From Rhodospirillaceae bacterium (GTDB lineage Bacteria > Pseudomonadota > Alphaproteobacteria > Rhodospirillales > Casp-alpha2), in NCBI GenBank assembly GCA_002686255.1, contig NZAZ01000100.1, forward strand, positions 1-40,937: 40,937 nt of DNA, in the 5' to 3' direction. The notes below the pieces were generated by a model. The model was given only the letters and a program-made list of their open reading frames with translations, was not told the origin of the DNA and made no database searches. Every line of letters begins with the position of its first letter. The first letter of the stretch is position 1. Position numbers and translations under genes: made by a program. Positions 8,775-16,592 of the stretch are shown one piece after another.

Positions 8775-9037
8775 ATACCAAGGATCGCTGATAATGACCT
8801 ATAGAGACGGTTTGCCAAGGTTTTCGGCTAGGAACGCACGCTGTAGCGATGTGGGGCATCGTGAAGTGTGTACGACGCTGTCCGAAAGCCTTGGCAAGCC
8901 GCCGTTCCGGTCGCGCAGGCGAGCCGCCGGAGGGCGTCGGAAAGCTTTGACGATGTGCCGCATCGCCTGCAACTTTCCTTCTGCCCGACGACTCGCCTGC
9001 ACGATCTCTATGAATCATTATCAGCGATCTTTGGTAT
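8775..9037. repeat. 263-bp inverted-repeat element, ATACCAAG family, copy A
   Basis: The left end ATACCAAGGATCGCTGATAA matches the reverse complement of the right end, ATACCAAAGATCGCTGATAA, and the match continues to about 35 bp (TGA, then C/TATAGAGA). Inner parts (GCGATGTGGGGCATCGT) recur in copy C. Its right end starts on the last base of the pilZ-gene stop codon. No transposase is encoded. It is probably a non-autonomous element that can fold into a long hairpin. Confidence 0.7.
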
Positions 9038-9342
9038 CAGGCGTAGGTGGCGATGGCCATGATAAGTTCCGCCACCTTGGTCTGGTCGTCGTTGAATTTG
9101 ATGCCGACGTTGCCGTTGGCGCTCCAGCGGATTTCCGTGTTGAACGACCCGAAGGGCTCGATTTCGAGGACCGCCGTTTCGTCCGACTTCAACGTCCGGC
9201 CAAGATGCACCTGGGCGCCGCCAAGCGAAATATTGATTATCTTGCAGCCATGGGTCTTGTCCCCGACCTGAAGGCGGGCGGAGAAAAGAACGTCCTTGCG
9301 TTCGAATTCCCGGCCATCGTCGGGGTTGGTCGGTTCGCTCAT
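9037..9342 (-). CDS. PilZ domain protein
   Basis: This 101-aa single-domain PilZ protein belongs to the family that binds cyclic di-GMP. The beta-barrel motif appears as NISLGG (NxSxxG), followed by a GIKF strand. The upstream RxxxR arm is degenerate: there is ERKDVLFSAR, but the second Arg is not at the usual spacing, so ligand binding is uncertain. ATG 9342 has a strong AAGGAGAG site about 8 bases upstream. The gene is closely flanked by repeat copies A and B. Copy A begins within its stop codon, and copy B separates it from ilvD, which is read in the same direction. Confidence 0.82.
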   Translation of the reverse strand: MSEPTNPDDGREFERKDVLFSARLQVGDKTHGCKIINISLGGAQVHLGRTLKSDETAVLEIEPFGSFNTEIRWSANGNVGIKFNDDQTKVAELIMAIATYA

Positions 9343-9357
9343 GGAGACCCTCTCCTT

Positions 9358-9458
9358 ATACCAAGGATCAATGATAAAGGCCCATAGAGATCGTGTCCGC
9401 TTTTCCCCGGGCAGGAAGGAAGCCGTCTCTAGGGGTCTTTATCATTGATTCTTGGTAT
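9358..9458. repeat. 101-bp inverted-repeat element, ATACCAAG family, copy B
   Basis: The left end ATACCAAGGATCAATGATAA pairs with the reverse complement of the right end, ATACCAAGAATCAATGATAA, followed by AG/AC-CC-TAGAGA similarity. The first 70 bp are nearly identical to copy C. It ends 16 bp from the ilvD stop codon, so it may act as a terminator hairpin between ilvD and the pilZ gene. Confidence 0.72.
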
Positions 9459-9474
9459 TAGCTCTCTCCTCCGC

Positions 9475-11199
9475 CTAGATATCAGCGTAGACGTGCGCTT
9501 CGCCGCGGGCGCCGGGATGGGTAACCGCGCCGTGGCGGGCTTCGCCGACCGTTTGCGCGTAACGCCAAAGGGCGCCGGACTGGTAATCGTTCCGACGCGG
9601 TTTCCAAGTCTTCTTGCGCTCAGCCAATTCCTCGTCAGAGAGATCGACATCCATGGTGCCGGTCTCGGCGTCGATGGTGATGACGTCGCCATCCTTCAAC
9701 AGGCCGATGGGCCCGCCGGTGGCGGCTTCGGGGCTGACGTGGCCGATGCAAAAACCGCGGGTGCCGCCGGAAAACCGGCCATCGGTAATCAACGCCACCT
9801 TGTCGCCCATGCCTTGCCCGTAGATCGCCGCCGTCGTCGACAGCATCTCGCGCATGCCGGGGCCGCCGCGGGGGCCTTCGTTGCGGATGATCAGCACGTC
9901 ACCTTCGGCGTAATCGTTCTTGAGCACGGCCTCGAAACATTCCTCCTCGTTTTCGAACACCCGGGCCGGGCCGGTGTGTTGCAAGTTCTTCATGCCGGCG
10001 ACTTTGACGATGGCCCCGTCTGGGGCCAGGTTGCCGGTCAGCCCGACAACGCCGCCGGTCGGCGACAGCGGATTGCTCACCGGCCGGATCACGTCCTGGT
10101 CGTCGTTGAATTCCACGCCTTCCAGGTTTTCGGCGATGGTCTTGCCGGTCACGGTCATGCAGTCGCCGTGAATGTGGCCGCCGTCCAGCAAGGTCTTCAT
10201 CAGCACCGGCATGCCGCCGGCTTCGTGCATGTCCTTGGCCACGTACTTTCCGCCCGGCTTGAGGTCGGCGATGTAGGGCGTTTTCTTGAAAATCTCGCAC
10301 ACCTCCAAAAGGTCGAAGTCGATTCCCGCTTCGTTGGCGATCGCCGGCAGGTGCAGGCCGCCGTTGGTCGACCCGCCGGTGGCGGCAACGACCACGGCGG
10401 CGTTTTCCAGCGCCTTTCTGGTGACGATGTCGCGCGGCCGGATGTTCTGGGTCAGCAACGCCATCACCGCCTCGCCCGACGCCTTGGCGTATTCGTCCCG
10501 GGATTCATAGATTGCGGGCGTGCCGGCGGACCCGGGCAACGCCAAGCCGATGGCCTCGGACACGCAGGCCATGGTGTTGGCGGTGAACTGCCCGCCGCAG
10601 GATCCGGCCCCCGGACAGGCGACGCATTCCAACTCATGCAATTCTTCGTCACTCATCTTGCCGGCGCGGTGCTCGCCGACGCCCTCGAAGACGTCGACCA
10701 CGGTCACGTCCTTGTCCTTGAAGCGGCCGGGAAGGATGGAGCCGCCGTACATGAAAACGCTGGGCACGTTGAGGCGCACCATGGCCATCATCAGGCCCGG
10801 CAGCGACTTGTCGCAGCCGGCGATGCCGACCATGGCGTCGTAACTATGGCCGCGCATGGTCAATTCCACCGAATCGGCGATGATTTCGCGGCTGACCAGC
10901 GACGATTTCATGCCCTGGTGGCCCATGGCGATGCCGTCGGTGACGGTGATGGTGGTGAATTCCCTGGGCGTGCCTCCGGCCGCATCGACGCCTTCCTTTG
11001 CCGCCCCGGCCTGGCGCTGGAGCGTGATGTTGCACGGCGCGGTTTCGTTCCAACTGGTGACGACGCCGACCAGGGGCCGGTGAATCTCGGTTTCCGTCAG
11101 CCCCATGGCGTAAAGGAACGACCGGTGCGGCGCGCGCTCCGGCCCCTCGGTCACGTGACGGCTGGGCAGCCGGGATTTGTCGAACACCTTGGCGTCCAT
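9475..11199 (-). CDS. ilvD: Dihydroxy-acid dehydratase
   Basis: This 574-aa iron-sulfur enzyme of branched-chain amino acid synthesis converts 2,3-dihydroxy-isovalerate and its homolog to the 2-keto acids. The cluster-ligand cysteines are in ETAPCN (C56), GCDKS (C129) and GAGSCGG (C201). The family signatures PGHxxx-type [15 protein letters not shown] and the C-terminal [21 protein letters not shown] are present. ATG 11199 is chosen because CGGAGGATATCCC precedes it, and longer in-frame starts read non-family sequence. It appears monocistronic, with repeat copy B just beyond its stop. Confidence 0.97.
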   Translation of the reverse strand: MDAKVFDKSRLPSRHVTEGPERAPHRSFLYAMGLTETEIHRPLVGVVTSWNETAPCNITLQRQAGAAKEGVDAAGGTPREFTTITVTDGIAMGHQGMKSSLVSREIIADSVELTMRGHSYDAMVGIAGCDKSLPGLMMAMVRLNVPSVFMYGGSILPGRFKDKDVTVVDVFEGVGEHRAGKMSDEELHELECVACPGAGSCGGQFTANTMACVSEAIGLALPGSAGTPAIYESRDEYAKASGEAVMALLTQNIRPRDIVTRKALENAAVVVAATGGSTNGGLHLPAIANEAGIDFDLLEVCEIFKKTPYIADLKPGGKYVAKDMHEAGGMPVLMKTLLDGGHIHGDCMTVTGKTIAENLEGVEFNDDQDVIRPVSNPLSPTGGVVGLTGNLAPDGAIVKVAGMKNLQHTGPARVFENEEECFEAVLKNDYAEGDVLIIRNEGPRGGPGMREMLSTTAAIYGQGMGDKVALITDGRFSGGTRGFCIGHVSPEAATGGPIGLLKDGDVITIDAETGTMDVDLSDEELAERKKTWKPRRNDYQSGALWRYAQTVGEARHGAVTHPGARGEAHVYADI

Positions 11200-11352
11200 G
11201 GGATATCCTCCGTGTTGGGCCGCTTCGTTTATCGTTTCATTATGGTTTAAGCAGAAGGCGGGGCGGGCGCAAGGGCGAACGCGAGGCCGCCAAAAAAGGG
11301 AAATCCACGACCCTTTCGGACAGGGGCCATCGGGAGCCAAGGAAATCGGGCC

Positions 11353-11388
11353 AGTGGATAGAATCCAACATAGGTGCCCGATGCGACA
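11353..11388. repeat. One-ended copy of the AGTGGATA repeat
   Basis: AGTGGATAGAATCCAACATA at 11353, followed by GGTGCCCGATGCGAC, matches the left end of the element at 4664 with few differences. I find no facing inverted end before the next gene, so this is a solo end or decayed copy. It lies in the 375-bp space between divergent ilvD (start 11199) and the radical SAM gene (start 11575), which otherwise shows no gene. Confidence 0.55.
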
Positions 11389-11574
11389 ACGAGCGAAGAA
11401 ACGGTCAGAACCATCCCGGCGGCGCGGGCCTTACAAGAAAAATTCAAACTGATGCATTACCCGGTTTCACGTGTATTTGACTTTCGTTAATGTATCCGGG
11501 TTGGAAGTTTGTTAGGAAATCCGATCCCGGCCCGCAAACCGGGGGCCGGGAAAGGGAAGCCGGACGGAGGGGCC

Positions 11575-13050
11575 ATGGCCGGAAAAAACAGGATCGAAAT
11601 GACCGCGACTCTCCGGGAGTTGATCAATCCCGGCCTCAATCCGAAACGGCCGATCTTCACAAAGCCCCTTCTCCCGCCTGCGGTCGGGGAAAAGGTTTTC
11701 TCCCTGACACCTGAGGAAATCAGGAAAATCCGCGAACTAAGGGGGGCGGTGGTTGACCTCCACCCGGGCATGGGCGGCGTGGCGCCGGAAAGTATCATCC
11801 GCATGATCCAGGACGGGGCCAAAATCACCTCGTTGGATTTCATGATCACCAAGGGTTGCAACTTCGAATGCACTTGGTGTTTCGCCGAATCCGGTCCATT
11901 GATGAAGGAATACCTGCCGTTCAATATCCTTGAGCGGCTTACGGCCGAAGGCTTGGAGTCCGGCGTGCAGCTTTTCGTTTTGACTGGCGGCGAACCGTTG
12001 ATGTACCGGGACCCGGCCCTCGGCAAACAGGGAACGCGGGGCATTCATTTTTTCCGGATCGTCGAGATGATCCGCGAAACCGCGGCCAGGATGGGGACCC
12101 CCACGAAAATCCTGACTTTCGACGACGTCGCCCTGATCACCCCCGAAATCGCCGAGCGATTCGCGGAGTTCGAAGTCGGCCTGTGCACGAAGGGCGATAC
12201 CTTGAACGCCGAACTTCAGGAATACAAAGTCAACCAAAGTGGAGCCTTCCGGAAAATTCAGGAGGGCTACCGGAACCTTATGAATGCCGGCTACGGAAGG
12301 GACCAGAAACTCCGGCTGGTGGTCAATTCCGTCCTCGACCACACGACCTTCGACGGCATGATCGACCTGCACCTGTGGGTCATGGAGAACGGTTTCGACC
12401 ACTCCATCGTGCCGGTCCATTACTGCGGCAATGCCGAGGACGAAGACCAAGAAGCCGGCATCCACTCGCCGCACGTGAAGGTCCTCTACGACCTTCTGGC
12501 CAGAATCGACAGCAAATACTTCGAACTCGACTGGACGCCGTGGTCGGCCTTTACCTACAACAAATCATGCAACCGCAACCGCTCGGGGCTGCACATCCGC
12601 GCCAGCGGCGACGTCACCGCGTGTTCCGAATCGCCGGATCGGACGGCCACCGACCGTTACACCTTTGGCAATGTTTTCGATGACGGGTTTTCCCTTAAAT
12701 CCCTGGCCGGAAGCGAAAGACTGGCCCGCTACCGGACCGAATTCGCCGAAGGCCACGGCACCTACGTGTGTTCGCCGGACGTTTGCGACCTTTACGCCAA
12801 CGACCTGTGCCAGGGCGGATGCGCCACCCGGTCGGCCTATTCGAAAATCGATACCGAGAGCGGGCTTATCATCAAGAACGACAATCATCACAACTACAGC
12901 GAAAAACGCGAAGACCCCCTTTGTCCCGCCTGGACCGTATTGGCGGAACGCCAAAACGTGCTGCGCCAGGGCCTGCTGGAATCCATCCACCAACGCCTTT
13001 TGGCCAAAACGGCCCGGATCGAGGCGGTTGACTTTCCCTATCAAGTCTGA
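11575..13050 (+). CDS. Radical SAM enzyme with SPASM-like C-terminal cysteines
   Basis: This 491-aa protein has a radical SAM core. The cluster motif is CNFECTWC (C95, C99, C102), the SAM-binding motif TGGEPL lies near residues 138-142, and a TIM-barrel-like alternation follows. The C-terminal third is Cys-rich: SCNRNRSG, TACSESP, VCSPDVC and LCQGGC, then a final LCPAW. This pattern resembles a SPASM or twitch domain that holds one or two auxiliary 4Fe-4S clusters, as in peptide-modifying and carbohydrate-modifying enzymes. ATG 11575 is supported by GGAGG four bases upstream, although a TTG at 11509 also keeps the frame. Downstream are a short ORF, a coiled-coil protein and a nucleotide cyclase on the same strand. 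I do not recognise the exact family, and the substrate is unknown. Confidence 0.8.
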   Translation: MAGKNRIEMTATLRELINPGLNPKRPIFTKPLLPPAVGEKVFSLTPEEIRKIRELRGAVVDLHPGMGGVAPESIIRMIQDGAKITSLDFMITKGCNFECTWCFAESGPLMKEYLPFNILERLTAEGLESGVQLFVLTGGEPLMYRDPALGKQGTRGIHFFRIVEMIRETAARMGTPTKILTFDDVALITPEIAERFAEFEVGLCTKGDTLNAELQEYKVNQSGAFRKIQEGYRNLMNAGYGRDQKLRLVVNSVLDHTTFDGMIDLHLWVMENGFDHSIVPVHYCGNAEDEDQEAGIHSPHVKVLYDLLARIDSKYFELDWTPWSAFTYNKSCNRNRSGLHIRASGDVTACSESPDRTATDRYTFGNVFDDGFSLKSLAGSERLARYRTEFAEGHGTYVCSPDVCDLYANDLCQGGCATRSAYSKIDTESGLIIKNDNHHNYSEKREDPLCPAWTVLAERQNVLRQGLLESIHQRLLAKTARIEAVDFPYQV

Positions 13051-13132
13051 CCGAACCCCGGAACCAGCCCATACCCTCTTACCGTGCCCCCGCGTTGCCT
13101 TTTCCTTCCCACAAGGGCAACATTCAACCGTC

Positions 13133-13327
13133 ATGTCGGGAAGCCTGAGGATTCCAACGGCGGCGGCCAAAATCCAAAAAGCCCTGCAACGAAAGATAGA
13201 GCCGCTGTTCAAGGAGATGAACAAGGTCATGGACCGGGAAAACGACCGCATCGACACGACGGAGAACTACCATCGCGAACAGGCCCGGTGCTCGAAGTGG
13301 CAGGCCTCAAAAACCGCGGACTCTTGA
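13133..13327 (+). CDS. Short hypothetical protein after the radical SAM gene
   Basis: This 64-aa frame has codon use like its neighbours. The product is highly charged and mostly helical (KALQRKIEPLFKEMNKVMDRENDR), with a single Cys near the C-terminus (QARCSKW). No clear ribosome-binding site is seen; the nearest AAGGG is about 17 bases upstream. It occupies most of the 352-bp gap between the radical SAM gene and the coiled-coil gene. It might be a partner or a substrate of the radical SAM enzyme, but nothing beyond position supports that. Confidence 0.4.
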   Translation: MSGSLRIPTAAAKIQKALQRKIEPLFKEMNKVMDRENDRIDTTENYHREQARCSKWQASKTADS

Positions 13328-13402
13328 CGCCTTACGCCGTGGGCGCGAGAATCCCCGCCAACAACGGGAAAACAGCCTCTAACGGGGGAAACTAGGCAGC
13401 CG

Positions 13403-14071
13403 ATGAACGAGCCGACCCAAGTAGAGCAGTCCGAAGCGGACGAACTGCATCAGGCGGGGATGGAAATCCGCCACCTCAAGAACACCATCGCGGCGCTGCG
13501 CGAGGAGTTGGAGGGCCTGCGGTACGAAATGCAGGAAAGCGTGCAGCGGGCCGTCGCCGACGCCGCCGACGAAGCGACGCAGCTCATGGAAACGGCGACG
13601 GCGCTTCACGAAGAGTTGGACAATCTCAATTTCGAGAAAGACAAGGCCGTCCAGGAGGCGACGGCCAATTCTCACGACGAAATCCAGCAGTTGAAGAAGG
13701 CCGCCCAGATCCTGCGCGAGGAACTGGACAACCAGAGCTTCGAGAAGGACAAGGCGGTGCAGGAGACCGTTGTCCGCGACAACGACGAAATCCAGCAGTT
13801 GAAGAAAACCACCCAGGCCCTGCGTGAGGAGCTCGACGATCTAAGCTTCAAGAAGGACAAAAGCGTCCAGAAGGCGGTCGCCAACGGCGCCGACGAAGCC
13901 AACCAGTTCAAGGAAAACGTTTCGGCGCTGCGCGAGGAACTGGACACCATCAAGGGCAAGTACGAAGACCAGATACAGGAACTGGAACGCGCGTCGCGCG
14001 ACGAGATCAAGCAGTTGCAGGAAACCGCGGCCGCCCTGCGCGAAAAAATGGAAGCCCAAGGAGGGGCATAG
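13403..14071 (+). CDS. Repetitive coiled-coil protein upstream of a nucleotide cyclase
   Basis: This 222-aa protein is without membrane segments or signal peptide and is almost wholly predicted coiled coil. It is built from about five diverged copies of a 36-residue unit with the consensus DEIQQLKKxxQxLREELD, then SFEKDKAVQE. Copies lie at roughly residues 25-60, 61-96, 97-132, 133-168 and 169-220. The stop is followed two bases later by the cyclase ATG, and the AAGGAGGGG site for the cyclase lies inside this gene, so the two are co-translated. A scaffold or dimerisation partner of the cyclase is a reasonable inference. No known family was recognised. Confidence 0.75.
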   Translation: MNEPTQVEQSEADELHQAGMEIRHLKNTIAALREELEGLRYEMQESVQRAVADAADEATQLMETATALHEELDNLNFEKDKAVQEATANSHDEIQQLKKAAQILREELDNQSFEKDKAVQETVVRDNDEIQQLKKTTQALREELDDLSFKKDKSVQKAVANGADEANQFKENVSALREELDTIKGKYEDQIQELERASRDEIKQLQETAAALREKMEAQGGA

Positions 14072-14073
14072 AG

Positions 14074-16437
14074 ATGGCAAGCAACGTTCCCGCCGAACAG
14101 GCGGCGCGGCAGGGCCAGGCCGGAGCCGCGCAACCCCAGGCCGATACGGGTCAAGGCGCCCCCGACCGGGTGACCCTCATGCGCCAGGCCGACAAGAAGT
14201 TGCAGCAGGCGGAAATGCTGCTCAACGTGTTGTGCCGGGTGGCGGCGATCGAAAGCCTGGACGAGGTCCTGAAGACCCTGGTCGAGATGATCGCCTATGA
14301 ACTGGGGGCGGAGCGCGCCTCGCTGTTCCTCAACGACGGCGCCACCGGCGAGCTCTATTCCCGCGTCGCCCAGGGAAACTTATCGCGCGAAATCCGGATG
14401 CTCAACACGATCGGAATCGCCGGCGCGGTATTCCAATCGGGCAAGGGGGAAATCATCGCCGACGCCTATAAAGACGACCGCTTCAACCGCAAGATCGACG
14501 AACAGACCGGCTTCAAGACCAGGAACATCGTTTGCGCCCCGGTCAAGACGGTCACAGGCAACATCATCGGCGTTACCCAGGCGCTGAACAAGAAGGAAGC
14601 CTCCTTCACCACGGACGACCTGAACCTGTTGGAGGCGATCACCACCCAGGCGGCGGCGCTGCAAAGCACCCAGTTCGTCGAACGGATGAAGAAAAACCGC
14701 GAAAAGGAGATGGAGTTCCTGGACGTGGTGTCCGACGTCATGTCGGAATTGGAACTGGGGACGTTGCTGGCCAAGGTGATGAGCGAAGCGACAAGGATGC
14801 TCGACGCCGACCGCTCGACGCTGTTCCTCAACGACGAAAAGACCGACGAGCTGTTCTCCCGCGTCGCCATGGGCGATTCGATCGGCGAAATCCGGCTTCC
14901 CAACCACATGGGCATCGCCGGCACCGTGTTCACCTCGGGCAAGACGGTCAACATCCCCTACGCTTACGCCGACCTCCGATTCAACCCGGAGTTCGACAAG
15001 AAGACCGGCTATTTCACGCGCTCGATCCTGTGCGTGCCGATCGTCAACAAGGACGGCAAGACCATCGGCGTCACCCAGGTCCTGAACAGGCGCGGCGGGT
15101 CGTTCACGGACGAGGACGAGCAGCGGCTGAAGGCGTTCACGGCGCAGGTGTCAATCGCCTTGGAGAACGCCAAGCTGTTCGAAGACGTCCAGAACATGAA
15201 GAACTACAACGAGAGCATGCTGGAAAGCATGACCAACGCCGTCATCACCATGGACGAAGACGGCAAGATCGTCACCTGCAACGCCGCCGGGGTCCGCATC
15301 ATGCGGGTGGCGCTGGACGACATCCTCGACAAGCAGGCGGACGAGTTCTTCGCCGGGCCGAATGCGTGGCTGATGGAGCGGGTCAAGAAGGTCGAAGAAA
15401 CCATGGAACTGGACGTCCGCATGGACGCGGAACTGGAATTCGGGGACGAGGACAAGAAAGAAACGATATCCGCCAACGTCAACCTGCTGCCGCTGATCGG
15501 CGAGGATGACAAGAAGCTGGGCTCGATGATCATGATCGAGGACATCAGCACCGAAAAACGGATGAAATCAACCATGTCGCGCTACATGGACCCCGGCATC
15601 GCCGATCAGTTGATGGGCGAAGGCGGCGACAAGGAATTTCTCGGCGGCAAAAGCAGCGAAACCACGGTGTTGTTTTCCGACGTCCGCAGCTTCACCACCA
15701 TCACCGAATCCCTCGGCGCCCAGGGCACGGTCGCCATGCTCAACGATTATTTCACCATCATGGTCGACTGCATCACCCGCGAAGGCGGCATGCTGGACAA
15801 GTTCATCGGCGACGCCATCATGGCCGGGTTCGGCATTCCCGTCGCCCACGAGGACGACGAGGACCGGGCCGTGCGCGCCGCCATCGCCATGATCGTCGAG
15901 CTTTGGGAATGGAATGTGGAACGCGAAGCCCGCGGCGAAGACCCCATCGACCACGGCGTCGGGTTGAACACCGGCATGGTGGTGTCCGGCAACATCGGCT
16001 CGCCGAAACGCATGGACTACACCATGATCGGCGACGGCGTGAACCTGGCGGCGCGGCTGGAATCGGCGTGCAAGCAGTATTCGGCGCGCGTCTTGATCAG
16101 CGAGTTCACCAAGGCCAAGCTGAAGGGAACGTACAAGTTGCGCGACATCGACCTGGTCATCGTCAAGGGCAAGACCGAGCCGGTTGGCGTTTACGAGGTG
16201 CTGGATTATCACACCGACGAGACCTACCCCAACCTGATGGATAACGTGAACTACTTCAACGAAGGGGTGAAACATTACCGCGCCGGCGAGTGGGACAAGG
16301 GCGTCGGCCGCTTCCAGGAGGCGATCAAGGCCAACGACAGCGACAAGCTGGCGCAGACCTACATCGAACGTTGCGAGCACCTGAAGGAAAATCCGCCCGA
16401 GGACTGGAACGGCGTCTGGGTGATGACGTCGAAATAA
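14074..16437 (+). CDS. Class III adenylate/guanylate cyclase with two GAF domains and a PAS domain
   Basis: This is a 787-aa soluble signalling enzyme. After an Ala/Gln-rich N-terminus come two tandem GAF domains (about residues 45-205 and 220-380). They are internally similar, both with ERASLFLNDG or DRSTLFLNDE and the GIAG-VF-SGK segment. A PAS domain follows (about 385-505), then a class III cyclase domain (about 525-710). The cyclase keeps both metal Asp residues (FSDVRS and GDAIM), the purine-selecting Lys in LDKFIGD, and YTMIGDGVNLAARLE with the transition-state Asn/Arg. The Lys plus Thr pair suggests ATP as substrate, as in cyanobacterial GAF cyclases. The C-terminal 75 residues form a short helical extension. 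It is coupled to the upstream coiled-coil gene. Confidence 0.92.
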   Translation: MASNVPAEQAARQGQAGAAQPQADTGQGAPDRVTLMRQADKKLQQAEMLLNVLCRVAAIESLDEVLKTLVEMIAYELGAERASLFLNDGATGELYSRVAQGNLSREIRMLNTIGIAGAVFQSGKGEIIADAYKDDRFNRKIDEQTGFKTRNIVCAPVKTVTGNIIGVTQALNKKEASFTTDDLNLLEAITTQAAALQSTQFVERMKKNREKEMEFLDVVSDVMSELELGTLLAKVMSEATRMLDADRSTLFLNDEKTDELFSRVAMGDSIGEIRLPNHMGIAGTVFTSGKTVNIPYAYADLRFNPEFDKKTGYFTRSILCVPIVNKDGKTIGVTQVLNRRGGSFTDEDEQRLKAFTAQVSIALENAKLFEDVQNMKNYNESMLESMTNAVITMDEDGKIVTCNAAGVRIMRVALDDILDKQADEFFAGPNAWLMERVKKVEETMELDVRMDAELEFGDEDKKETISANVNLLPLIGEDDKKLGSMIMIEDISTEKRMKSTMSRYMDPGIADQLMGEGGDKEFLGGKSSETTVLFSDVRSFTTITESLGAQGTVAMLNDYFTIMVDCITREGGMLDKFIGDAIMAGFGIPVAHEDDEDRAVRAAIAMIVELWEWNVEREARGEDPIDHGVGLNTGMVVSGNIGSPKRMDYTMIGDGVNLAARLESACKQYSARVLISEFTKAKLKGTYKLRDIDLVIVKGKTEPVGVYEVLDYHTDETYPNLMDNVNYFNEGVKHYRAGEWDKGVGRFQEAIKANDSDKLAQTYIERCEHLKENPPEDWNGVWVMTSK

Positions 16438-16582
16438 TACCAAGGATCAATGATAAAGACCCATGGAGATCGTGTCCGCTTTTCGCCGGGCAAGGAAGGA
16501 AGCCGCCGGCGATGTGGGGCATCGTCAACGATTCCCGACGCCCTGCGGGGATAAGCGTAGGCGGCCGGGAACAAAAATACCG
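16437..16582. repeat. ATACCAAG family repeat, one-ended copy C
   Basis: This copy begins on the last base of the cyclase stop codon with ATACCAAGGATCAATGATAA and is nearly identical to copy B for 70 bp. It then has the GCGATGTGGGGCATCGTC segment shared with copy A. No facing right end is seen before the stop of the next, convergent gene at 16593, so the copy is truncated or decayed. Its right limit is approximate. It lies exactly between two convergent cyclase genes. Confidence 0.6.
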
Positions 16583-16592
16583 CCTTTCGCTC

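Noticed and set aside
9445..11250. A 601-codon plus-strand frame across ilvD
   Set aside because: It is antisense to a gene with clear dihydroxy-acid dehydratase motifs. Its Gly/His/Ala-rich translation has no family features and reflects GC-rich third positions.
15568..16443. A 291-codon minus-strand frame across the GAF cyclase
   Set aside because: It mirrors the cyclase domain on the other strand and has no motif of its own.
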